This document shows positions 5,583-11,523 of a stretch of DNA of 11,523 bases, piece by piece. Source of the DNA: Limisphaerales bacterium (GTDB lineage: Bacteria; Verrucomicrobiota; Verrucomicrobiia; Limisphaerales; UBA11358); NCBI GenBank assembly GCA_027451565.1, contig DAIDJC010000085.1, forward strand, positions 1-11,523, in the 5' to 3' direction. The notes under the pieces were generated by a model, which was not told the DNA's origin, searched no databases, and saw nothing but the letters and a program-made list of their open reading frames with translations. The translations under genes and the position numbers were made by a program. Positions within the stretch are counted from its first letter, which is position 1; every line of letters starts with the position of its first letter.

Positions 5583-6752
5583 TCAGTCTCCCGGCGGTTG
5601 CCAGAGAAAATAGAGGCAGCCCGCCTGAAGCCGTGGCAGGTCAATACCCACGTCCAATTTCACCACATTGGCGCGGCTGGATTCGCCCAGCATGGAAAGA
5701 AAATTGGAGATGTCATATTTTTGCCGGTATTCCACAAGGTTGGCATTGGTGATGTGGACGATTTTTTCAGCGCGGTCCACGGCCGCATCGAAGTCACCCA
5801 GTTCGTCCACCAATCCCAGGTCCAGGGCCTGGCGCCCGGAAAGCACCCGGCCATCAGCATCCTTCACCCAATCGGCAGCAAGCTCCCTTCCCTGGTCCTG
5901 GTTGAGCAGGTGGGCCGAGGCGCGCCCCTGCTCCACCACGGACTTGAATTTGTCGTAGGTGTCATTGATAAGGTTCTGGACCATCGCATGTTCCTCGGGC
6001 GGAATTTCATTGGTGGAACGGAACGGGCTCAGCATGTCCTTGAACCGTCCGCTTTTGTAAACCACGGGTTCCACCCCCACCTTGTCCATGAGACCCCGAT
6101 AGTTGAAGCCTTCCATGATCACCCCTATGCTGCCGGTGAGGGTCAGTTCATTGGCCACCACCCAGCGGCAGGGCGCGGAGATGTAGTAACCGCCGGAGGC
6201 AGCCAGGGTGCCCATGGAGCAAATCACCGGTTTGACACGCCGCCCGCCGGAATCATCATTGCGGTCATTCCGACCTTCGCTCTGGAAAGCCACGATGGCT
6301 TTGTTGATTTCATCGGCAGCCATGACCTCGCCTCCCGGCGAATTCACCTTCAGGATCACGGCCTTCACGCTGTCATCGGCCTGGGCGCTGTCAAGCTCGG
6401 CCTTGATCACATCCACCATGGTGTTGCCGGAATCATCCATGGATTGGCTGGTGATGATGCCTTCGACGGGTATGACGGCAATCTTGTTGTGGGAATGGTT
6501 GTTCTCAAGAAGGCACTCCTCAAGGGTGGGTCCCACCTCGCGGGCATCGAGGGCGTGGAAACCACGGTGGAAGGTCAGGGCATGGGAAATCAATTGGACA
6601 AAGTTCGTGAAAACACTGATGGCCAGCAGCACCATCAGGATAAGGGCAGCCACCATCCAGCCACGCCTCTTTCGCGGCAGTGGAGGCAAGGGAGCAATGG
6701 GCGGCGGTGTAATCAGGGGCGGAAGCCCACCGGCTGGAGGATATGAGTCCAT
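5583..6752 (-). CDS. sppA: signal peptide peptidase SppA, 36K type
   Basis: A 389-residue membrane serine protease of the Ser/Lys-dyad S49 family, which cleaves leftover signal peptides and membrane protein fragments. The first 30 residues are Pro-rich and cytoplasmic, and one membrane anchor spans ~32-55. The protease domain (~90-335) shows VIPVEGII, then VILKVNSPGGEV, then GTLAASGGYYIS with Ser186 as predicted nucleophile, TGSIGVI, and YKSGRFKDM with Lys238 as predicted general base. The 52-residue Ser-Lys spacing equals that of Bacillus SppA. The single-domain length fits the short, tetrameric/octameric form rather than the 67-kDa duplicated E. coli form. The start lacks an obvious ribosome-binding site. 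It is the last gene of the nfeD-flotillin-sppA set, 132 bp after the flotillin stop, suggesting a membrane quality-control role linked to flotillin microdomains. Confidence 0.93.
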   Translation of the reverse strand: MDSYPPAGGLPPLITPPPIAPLPPLPRKRRGWMVAALILMVLLAISVFTNFVQLISHALTFHRGFHALDAREVGPTLEECLLENNHSHNKIAVIPVEGIITSQSMDDSGNTMVDVIKAELDSAQADDSVKAVILKVNSPGGEVMAADEINKAIVAFQSEGRNDRNDDSGGRRVKPVICSMGTLAASGGYYISAPCRWVVANELTLTGSIGVIMEGFNYRGLMDKVGVEPVVYKSGRFKDMLSPFRSTNEIPPEEHAMVQNLINDTYDKFKSVVEQGRASAHLLNQDQGRELAADWVKDADGRVLSGRQALDLGLVDELGDFDAAVDRAEKIVHITNANLVEYRQKYDISNFLSMLGESSRANVVKLDVGIDLPRLQAGCLYFLWQPPGD

Positions 6753-6805
6753 GGCCAGGAAGTTAATGGAAAATCAGAGCTTCTGCAAATTTCAAATCAC
6801 CGGCC

Positions 6806-6836
6806 AAAAAACGGGCTGAAAAGGGGCGGGTTCAGC
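6806..6836 (-). terminator. possible hairpin plus T-run between flotillin gene and sppA
   Basis: Read on the - strand, GCTGAA (6831-6836) pairs with TTCAGC (6815-6820) around a ten-base C-rich loop. After three bases (CCG) comes a run of six T (6806-6811). The stem is short and only half G/C, so this would be a weak intrinsic terminator or attenuator. It would leave some read-through to sppA. Confidence 0.3.
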
Positions 6837-6884
6837 GGCCGGACACGTCTTTTCCAAACCTGGCGGACCCCCACCCCCCGACTT

Positions 6885-8459
6885 TCACGATTTGGCCGGG
6901 GGCGGCTGTGCGGGCGGCTGGGCTGGTTGCTGGCCGCCATCCATGGCCCGCTTGAGCGCGGGCACCTGCTCGATCAACTTCTCAAACTGGATGCCAGTCA
7001 GACTCTCGATGATGGGCGGCAACTGGCTGATGATGGTGGTGACATCGCCGGTCAATTTGCTGGCTCCCCCACCCGGCCCGTTGCCGGAGTTGATGATCAC
7101 CATTTTATCCGTGCGGGAGAGAGGTTCGCTGATTTTTCCGGCCACCTCGGGCAGGATACGGACTATCATTTCGATGACCGCGGCTTCGTTGTATTGCTTG
7201 AAGGATTCGGCCTTCACGCGCATGGCCTCGGCGGTGGCTTTGCCTTGCGCCTCAATGACTGCGGCTTCCGCCAGGCCGCGAGCCTGGTTCGCATCGGCCT
7301 CGGCCAGGCCGGTGGCTTTCACCACGTCAGCGCCGGCAAAACCGGTGGCCTTGGTCGCGGCGGCCGACCCCTCGGCTTCGGTTTCCAATTGGAATTTCCT
7401 GGCATTCGCCAGCGTCTCCACCCGGTAGCGTTCCGCATCCGCCGGCTTTTGGACGGTCGCCTCAAGCTCCCTTTGCTTGCGGAGAATTTCCTGTTGCTGC
7501 AATTCGATTTGCTTTTGCTTTTCAACAATGTTCACCTGCACCTCCTCGGCCTTGACCAACTGGCCGGTCTTGAATTTTTGGAGGTCGTAGGCAAGGTCGG
7601 CCTGCGCTTTTTGCACGTTTACAGAGGCCTGGTATTGAGCCAGGTTGACCTGGTAATCCCGCTGCGCGCTGGCAATCTTGGTGTCGGCGGCAAACTGCGC
7701 CTCCTGGCCGGCTTGCTTGGCCTGGGCGGAGCGGATTTGCGAATCGCGATCGGCTTCCGCCTGGGCGATTGTGGCATCGCGCTTGACCTGCGCAATGCGC
7801 GGGCGCCCGAGCGCCTCCAGATAACCTTGGGAATCGCGGATATCGCGTATGGTGAAACTGACAATGGTCAGCCCCATGTTGGCCATGTCGCCAGCGGCCA
7901 CTTCCTGGACCTTGGAGGCAAAAGCATCGCGGTTTTGATAAATCTCCTCCACCGTCATGGTGCCAAGAATGGCGCGCAAATGACCCTCCAGGGTCTGCAT
8001 GGCGATGTTTTTGATTTCATCCACACCCTTGCTGAGAAACTGTTCCGCAGCCGTGGCTATGGAAATATCATCGCCTTTCACCTTGGTTTGAGCCACGCCA
8101 TCCACCAGTACCGGCACACCCTGGCTGGTGTACACCTCGGGGGTTTGAACGTCTATGGTGAGCAGTTCCAGCGAAAGAATGTCCACCTTCTCAATCACCG
8201 GCCAGACAAACCGGCCGCCGCCCTTCACCACCCGGAAACCGACCTCGCGGATTTGTCCATCCGGATCCTTTAGTTTGTGTTTGCGCCCTGAAATGATCAG
8301 CACCTGGTTTGGCCCCGTCTTGGTGTAGCGGCTGGCCCATATGCCCAAAATGATGAAAAAAACGGCCAGCAAGGCCGCAATGCCCAAAGTGGCCTTGAAC
8401 AGTTCCAAGTCCGCCAGCATGGAAAACTGCGCGGGATCGGCGAGGGTGATTGCTATCAT
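6885..8459 (-). CDS. floT: flotillin (FloT/YuaG-like SPFH scaffold)
   Basis: A 524-residue flotillin, a scaffold of bacterial functional membrane microdomains. A membrane helix lies at ~22-43, after a short N-terminus. The SPFH domain (~46-215) includes GPNQVLIISGRKHKL, LLTIDVQTPEVYTSQGVPV and LEGHLRAILGTMTVEEIYQN. A long coiled-coil flotillin domain (~215-430) contains EALGRPRIAQVKRDATIAQA and many Glu-Ala heptads, including repeated TGLAEADAN/RGLAEAAVIEAQ units. The distal helix then has IEMIVRILPEVAGKI. The tail after ~500 is Pro/Gln/Ala-rich and disordered. Its length and order match FloT. No strong ribosome-binding site precedes ATG 8459. It follows nfeD after 96 bp on the same strand, the arrangement of the Bacillus yuaF-floT pair. 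The long open frame on the opposite strand is a by-product of its codon pattern. Confidence 0.95.
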   Translation of the reverse strand: MIAITLADPAQFSMLADLELFKATLGIAALLAVFFIILGIWASRYTKTGPNQVLIISGRKHKLKDPDGQIREVGFRVVKGGGRFVWPVIEKVDILSLELLTIDVQTPEVYTSQGVPVLVDGVAQTKVKGDDISIATAAEQFLSKGVDEIKNIAMQTLEGHLRAILGTMTVEEIYQNRDAFASKVQEVAAGDMANMGLTIVSFTIRDIRDSQGYLEALGRPRIAQVKRDATIAQAEADRDSQIRSAQAKQAGQEAQFAADTKIASAQRDYQVNLAQYQASVNVQKAQADLAYDLQKFKTGQLVKAEEVQVNIVEKQKQIELQQQEILRKQRELEATVQKPADAERYRVETLANARKFQLETEAEGSAAATKATGFAGADVVKATGLAEADANQARGLAEAAVIEAQGKATAEAMRVKAESFKQYNEAAVIEMIVRILPEVAGKISEPLSRTDKMVIINSGNGPGGGASKLTGDVTTIISQLPPIIESLTGIQFEKLIEQVPALKRAMDGGQQPAQPPAQPPPAKS

Positions 8460-8555
8460 GGAGTGATGAGGTTCAGTCTTGGTTTGGCCCCGGCCCCGGA
8501 TTGGACAGAGTCGGGAAAGTGGTGAAAATTGGTGCGATGCTGCCGTTTGGGTTGA

Positions 8556-9101
8556 TTAATGATCCACGTAAAATTGGTTTCCAATGATGCGCGTGATGCG
8601 GACTGTGAGCCCCACAGGAAGGCCCCGGCCCTTCTCGTCCCTGGCGGGCGCGGTATAGCGCGATCCGGCCATCACATAGGCTATCTCACCCACACCCTTC
8701 TCCGGAATGGGCGCAGTGATTGCGGCTGTCTGGCCGATCAACTCGCTGACCTGCGCCTCGCTCGAACTTTCGGTTTTGCGGAATAGACAGTTAAACAGCC
8801 ACAGGACCAATCCCGCCACAACCATGCCCGACCCCAAGGAAATCAAGGCGCAAAGCCAGGGCTGTTCCTTGAATATCGAAACGTCAGAGAGCATCCACCC
8901 CGCCGCCCCAAAAGCCGTCACAAATGTGGAAAGCACCGTGGGACTGAAAATACTCAGGCCAGGCACCCCGCCCGAATCGGCACCGCCATCCGCATGCCCG
9001 CTCAATCCCACCGCCCCGTTGCCATCCAGAAGGTGACCAAAGAAGACGCTCAGCAGCGTAAACATCAGCCCTGTGACCAGTAAGATGGGATATATCTCCA
9101 T
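8556..9101 (-). CDS. NfeD/YuaF-like membrane protein, flotillin partner
   Basis: A 181-residue protein. Three predicted membrane segments (~2-24, 52-72, 82-106) are followed by a soluble C-terminal β-barrel (OB-like) domain (~115-181). That domain shows SELIGQTAAITAPI, GVGEIAYV and GLTVRITRIIGNQFYV, typical of short NfeD1b/YuaF proteins that lack the protease domain. The Gly/Ser/Asp-rich stretch at 26-50 is an exposed loop. The start is ATG 9099-9101, with GGAG eight bases upstream. The frame stays open to 9332, but that region covers the promoter and the terminal repeat of an insertion element, so the longer start is rejected. NfeD proteins are encoded beside stomatin or flotillin genes and bind them. 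Here the protease function missing from the short form is encoded two genes downstream by sppA. Confidence 0.88.
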   Translation of the reverse strand: MEIYPILLVTGLMFTLLSVFFGHLLDGNGAVGLSGHADGGADSGGVPGLSIFSPTVLSTFVTAFGAAGWMLSDVSIFKEQPWLCALISLGSGMVVAGLVLWLFNCLFRKTESSSEAQVSELIGQTAAITAPIPEKGVGEIAYVMAGSRYTAPARDEKGRGLPVGLTVRITRIIGNQFYVDH

Positions 9102-9109
9102 GGCATTTG

Positions 9110-9113
9110 CTCC
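9110..9113 (-). promoter_or_regulatory. ribosome-binding site fixing the nfeD start
   Basis: On the - strand a GGAG (within CTGGAGC) lies eight bases before ATG 9101. It is the only good Shine-Dalgarno sequence near any in-frame start of this reading frame and decides for 9101 over upstream codons. Confidence 0.65.
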
Positions 9114-9141
9114 AGAGTCAAAATCAGGATTGTCTATTCCC

Positions 9142-9170
9142 ATTAAGCCAGCCTCAGCGGCAAATGTCAA
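9142..9170 (-). promoter_or_regulatory. sigma70-like promoter of the nfeD-floT-sppA operon
   Basis: On the - strand a consensus -35 TTGACA (9165-9170) is followed by a 17-bp spacer and a -10-like CTTAAT (9142-9147, four of six matches). This lies about 40 bp ahead of the nfeD ATG. It lies only 15 bp inside the end of the insertion element that starts at 9186, so the element stopped just short of the promoter, or replaced what lay upstream of it. Confidence 0.6.
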
Positions 9171-9185
9171 GCGCCCCAGGTTTCC

Positions 9186-9236
9186 TGTCGTGTAGTTTTC
9201 AAAATTGGAATTCTGTGTGCGGTCAAAGTTGGAATA
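9186..9236 (+). repeat. left terminal inverted repeat of the IS remnant
   Basis: The repeat starts TGTCGTG at 9186 and contains CAAAATTGGAA (9200-9210) and GTGCGGTCAAAGTTGGAATA (9217-9236). It pairs with the right end at 9977-10027. Confidence 0.65.
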
Positions 9237-9238
9237 GA

Positions 9239-9829
9239 TCAAAAGACGGGACAATGAAGGAGGACGAGGGGTTTGGACATTGGATTTGGGGCATGCTGGA
9301 GGTAATAGATGTCGCCGTCTGGGCGGAGACAACGGATGACGGTGGAACGTGGTGGGGCTGCAATGGCATGGCGTAGGGAGCCGGCGAGGACTTTACCATC
9401 GTCGCCGACGCGGACGCGGGATTGCTGACTCCAGACAAAAGGCCACCAAGGACAAGCCGGGGCGGGCCGCAGGACGGAGTGTTTTTCGGCAAGAGCTTGG
9501 GTTTGGGCCGCCTTTGGTGTGGATCCGAGTTCGCGGTGGATTTCGTGCTGGTTGGCGTGGATCAGGAGTTGGTCGAGCAGGCGGTTGGCGGCTTGGAGTT
9601 CGATGATGTGATCAGCGGCCAGATACTCGGTGCGGAGTTGGTAGTAGAGACTCAAGCTGATGCCCAGTTCAATGGCGACAGCGGCGGGCACAAGTTGTCC
9701 TCTCCGCGCTTGTGCGAAGAGATGGCGGATCAGTGGGGTGGTAAACCAATGGGCGAGTTGAAGTTTTTCATCGCTTGGAAGATAATGGAAAAAATGGATT
9801 TTGCGCTTTGAAACTGATACCGGCCAGGG
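9239..9829 (-). pseudogene. transposase (integrase-core type) remnant inside the IS
   Basis: The frame is open from after a TAG at 9830-9832 down to TGA at 9239-9241, the stop lying just inside the left terminal repeat. The only start candidates are internal, e.g. the GTG at 9691 (150 residues). It reads DEKLQLAHWFTTPLIRHLF, an HTH-like AVAIELGISLSLYYQLRTEY, then HIIELQAANRLLDQLL and NQHEIHRELGSTPKAA, which resembles the segment after a DDE integrase core. A CPWWPFVWSQQSRVRVGDDG block and a CLRPDGDIYYLQHAP tail follow. No DDE catalytic core can be fitted between the HTH-like and post-core parts, suggesting internal deletion. It is unlikely to be active alone, but could be a substrate for a related transposase. 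Confidence 0.55.
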
Positions 9830-9864
9830 CTAGCCAGGCTGCCCGGTGGCAGCCCGACTGGCCG
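9821..9864. repeat. nested inverted repeat / large hairpin
   Basis: An inner perfect 7-bp stem, GGCTGCC (9837-9843) and GGCAGCC (9848-9854), with loop CGGT, is nested in an outer perfect 7-bp stem, CGGCCAG (9821-9827) and CTGGCCG (9858-9864). The left connector GGCTAGCCA contains its own palindrome; the right connector is CGA. It lies upstream of the remnant transposase frame, within the IS. It has no following U-run on the - strand. Confidence 0.6.
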
Positions 9865-9976
9865 TTTATCAGGCTGGAGTCGGCGCTCAGGTTGCGTCCC
9901 CGCAGAGCCCTATCCTCCGCTCCAGCAACCGACGAGAATACACGCTGTTTGTCAGATGACAAGATGGCCAAAGCAT

Positions 9977-10027
9977 TATTCCAATTTTGACCGCACAGGC
10001 CTTTCCAGTTTTGATCGCACCACGACA
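9977..10027 (-). repeat. right terminal inverted repeat of the IS remnant
   Basis: Read on the - strand it starts TGTCGTG at 10027, contains GCGATCAAAACTGGAA and then TGTGCGGTCAAAATTGGAAT. Against the left end the innermost 21 positions differ at one base only, while the outer part is more diverged. Confidence 0.65.
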
Positions 10028-10058
10028 ACCCTTTGGAACATTTCAAGATTCGTCGTCG

Positions 10059-10080
10059 CGTCCGTTCGCGTCCGTTCGCG
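10059..10080. repeat. short 10-bp tandem duplication
   Basis: TCCGTTCGCG occurs twice in tandem (10061-10070, 10071-10080), preceded by a matching CG. It lies in the 186-bp gap between the IS remnant and manA, where I see no gene. Confidence 0.6.
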
Positions 10081-10213
10081 GTTCAAGGCCGCTGTTCTGG
10101 AGGCAACGTCAGTTCAATGTGCTCGCGCTCCGTATTCCACGGTGTTGCGTTTGACGCGGCTGAACCGAAAATCCATCGCCGCAGACCCCCCATGGTCATT
10201 TCTACAAAGGCTC

Positions 10214-11191
10214 TTAATGGGCGCTGACCCACAGGCATTCCGCAGGTTCTTCGGTAGTGATAGAGCTTTCTCCCAGACAGGAGGGCAGCAGGCAAAAATC
10301 CCCTTTTCTTAAGCGTTCCCTACCGTGAGCGTATTGGACGGTCATGGTGCCATTGGTCACGGCCAGTATTTGCATGCCACAATCTGGAGTGGGGTGGTTG
10401 GCTTGCGCCGGAAGACGCCACAAATCCACATCAAACAGCGGATCGCGAACCAGTTCGCGCACCTGAATCTGGCCAAGGTTTTCGAAAGTGGTGGAAACCA
10501 GTTTAGGCTCGAAATCCCCAAAATCAATGCTCGCGAGCGACTCAGAAATATGCAGGTCCCGGGGACGTCCATCCAATCCCTTTCGGTTCCAATCAAAAAC
10601 CCGGTAGGTGGTGTCTGAGTTCTGTTGAATTTCGAAGATCACCAAACCGGCCCCGATGGCATGCACGCGTCCGCTGGGCAAAAACAAGGTGTCCCCCTGC
10701 GCAACGGCTATCTTGTGGAAACAATCGGCCACGGTGCCGTCGGCAATTTTTCGCTCAAATTCATTTTTGGTGACACCGTTTTTCAGTCCGGCATACAACT
10801 CGGCGTTTTGGGCGGCATGGGCAATGTACCACATTTCCGTTTTAGGCTCGCCACCCAGTTCCACAGCCTTGGACTTGGGCGGATGGACTTGGAGCGAAAG
10901 CTTGTCCCGTGCATCCAGGATTTTACAAAGCAGTGGAAACCGCCCCTCCGGCGTGGGACGGGCCTTGCCCAAAAGTTCAGCCGGACGATGCTCCATGAGC
11001 CACCTCAAACTTTTCCCCGCCATCGGCCCATTGCGCACCACGCTCTCATCCCCGGGCCTGTCCGAAATTTCCCAGGATTCACCCGTGGGCCCATTGTGCG
11101 GAATGTTTTTTTGGTAAAGAGTAAAAAGTTCGTGCCCGCCCCAAACGCGATCTTTGAACCGTGGCTCAAATATAAAAGGATGCATTTTCAC
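10214..11191 (-). CDS. manA: mannose-6-phosphate isomerase, class I (type I PMI)
   Basis: A zinc enzyme that interconverts fructose-6-phosphate and mannose-6-phosphate, feeding GDP-mannose and polysaccharide synthesis or mannose use. At 325 residues it matches the short bacterial form. It begins FIFEPRFKDRVWGG, then GESWEISDRP. The metal site is visible as LSLQVHP (Gln101, His103), GGEPKTEMWY (Glu119) and SGRVHAIGAG (His177). The second cupin region includes EIQQNSDTTYRVFDWNR. The C-terminal small β-domain is present and ends normally in WVSAH. The start is GTG 11191 or ATG 11185, two codons in; neither has a clear ribosome-binding site. It follows accA by 32 bp on the same strand and is probably cotranscribed with it. 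Residue numbers are from the GTG. Confidence 0.93.
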   Translation of the reverse strand: MKMHPFIFEPRFKDRVWGGHELFTLYQKNIPHNGPTGESWEISDRPGDESVVRNGPMAGKSLRWLMEHRPAELLGKARPTPEGRFPLLCKILDARDKLSLQVHPPKSKAVELGGEPKTEMWYIAHAAQNAELYAGLKNGVTKNEFERKIADGTVADCFHKIAVAQGDTLFLPSGRVHAIGAGLVIFEIQQNSDTTYRVFDWNRKGLDGRPRDLHISESLASIDFGDFEPKLVSTTFENLGQIQVRELVRDPLFDVDLWRLPAQANHPTPDCGMQILAVTNGTMTVQYAHGRERLRKGDFCLLPSCLGESSITTEEPAECLWVSAH

Positions 11192-11223
11192 TGTGTGATT
11201 GCTTAAAAGGATGACGGAACCGA

Positions 11224-11523
11224 TCAGACTGGAGCCAGGGGCGCTGCCAACGACTCGGGCTGGGTTTCTTCCAAGAACTGGCCATGGGCGCGAAATTTCA
11301 TATAGCGCGCCTTGAGCAGGTCCGCCACGGCATTTGCTTGCAAGGATTCCAGGTTATGCAGCAAGTGGGCCTTGAGGTTGGCGGCTGTTCCGGCCGGGTC
11401 CGTGTGCGCGCCTCCCAAGGGTTCCGGTATGATTTCATCCACCAGCTTTAACTCGAGCAAATCCTTGGCGGTGATCTTCAGTGCGGCCGCGGCCTTGGCG
11501 GTGTTGGCGCGGTCTTTCCAGAG
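11224..11523 (-). CDS. accA: acetyl-CoA carboxylase carboxyltransferase subunit alpha, C-terminal part
   Basis: This is the last 99 codons of a gene that continues past the right edge of the window; the frame is open at base 11523 and ends at TGA 11224-11226. The end of the AccA crotonase-like domain is recognisable: ALKITAKDLLELKLVDEIIP, then EPLGGAHTDP, then helices with LLKARYMKFRAHGQFLE. The subunit forms, with AccD, the transferase that moves carboxyl from biotin to acetyl-CoA in the first step of fatty acid synthesis. The final ~15 residues (ETQPESLAAPLAPV) are a variable tail. It is a housekeeping gene and marks the conserved, non-accessory end of the window. Confidence 0.93.
   Translation of the reverse strand, partial: LWKDRANTAKAAAALKITAKDLLELKLVDEIIPEPLGGAHTDPAGTAANLKAHLLHNLESLQANAVADLLKARYMKFRAHGQFLEETQPESLAAPLAPV

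Larger units (their letters stand above)
9186..10027. mobile_element. 842-bp insertion-sequence remnant with ~51-bp terminal inverted repeats (IS21-like ends)
   Basis: The left end (from 9186) and the reverse complement of the right end (from 10027) both begin TGTCGTG and align without gaps over 51 bases, about 39 of them identical. Each end carries two copies of a GCGGTCAAA-TTGGAA-type motif, with the outer copy more degenerate on the left. Multiple internal binding-site-like repeats at both ends are typical of IS21-family elements; family assignment is by resemblance only. At 842 bp it is far too short for an istA-istB element. It carries one - strand reading frame with transposase similarity, so it appears to be a deleted derivative. 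No target-site duplication is visible. It separates manA from nfeD. Confidence 0.65.

Noticed and set aside
5556..6746. Long + strand open frame (396 codons) opposite sppA
   Set aside because: It mirrors a well-supported SppA with catalytic motifs. The translation is His/Gly-rich and has no recognisable domain, as expected of an antisense shadow in GC-rich DNA.
6927..8273. Long + strand open frame (448 codons) opposite the flotillin gene
   Set aside because: The flotillin frame has full family structure. The opposite frame is Leu/Gly/His-rich, without motifs, and is a consequence of the repetitive Glu/Ala codon pattern.
9102..9332. N-terminal extension of the NfeD-like protein (start at 9332)
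   Set aside because: The extension reads through a sigma70-like promoter and the terminal inverted repeat of the insertion element. A proper ribosome-binding site precedes the ATG at 9101.
9768..10046. - strand open frame across the right end of the IS remnant
   Set aside because: It runs through the terminal inverted repeat, and its first residues are just a translation of the repeat motif. No domain resemblance.
10625..11206. + strand open frames opposite manA
   Set aside because: manA carries all metal ligands on the - strand. The opposite frames have no family features.

Overview
The window looks like part of a bacterial chromosome, moderately GC-rich by eye. It has ordinary housekeeping genes at the right end (accA, manA), a membrane-microdomain operon in the middle, and a metal-handling cassette on the left half. 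Remnants of four unrelated insertion sequences lie between these blocks. The gene content and protein style (nfeD/flotillin/sppA, a fused MerT-HMA transporter, ISKra4 and IS110 remnants) would fit Verrucomicrobiota or a relative. That placement is inference from general resemblance only; nothing in the window fixes the taxon.

Layout, left to right. Positions 1-475 hold the C-terminal part of an ISKra4-type transposase on the + strand. Positions 635-1492 encode an SPFH-domain protein, followed by an unrecognised charged, helical protein at 1598-2161. Positions 2162-2467 are a dead IS5-type transposase scrap, followed by a 12-bp tandem repeat. Positions 2641-5038 are a + strand metal operon: a MerR-family regulator; a MerR-type operator/promoter overlapping the end of that gene; a MerT-MerP fusion transporter; a short cysteine-rich reading frame that seems to have lost its start; an unrecognised protein at 3962-4555; and a CopZ-like Fe-S/zinc metallochaperone. 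No mercuric reductase (MerA) is present. Positions about 5050-5540 hold a broken IS110 transposase on the - strand.

The right half is all on the - strand. Reading in the direction of transcription, accA (C-terminal 99 codons, cut by the window edge) is followed after 32 bp by manA. Then comes an 842-bp IS remnant with matching ~51-bp terminal inverted repeats (9186-10027). Just beyond it, a good sigma70-like promoter drives nfeD (NfeD/YuaF type), a flotillin, and sppA (signal peptide peptidase). NfeD and flotillin are known partners in membrane microdomains. Here a membrane serine protease is encoded directly downstream.

The most interesting part is the MerA-less metal cassette. It pairs a Hg-type importer with an Fe-S metallochaperone and two unassigned products, one of them hidden in a frame that ordinary gene calling would miss. 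The SPFH + unknown helical protein pair and the nfeD-flotillin-sppA set mean that two separate SPFH systems lie within about 8 kb. No tRNA, rRNA or CRISPR array was seen.
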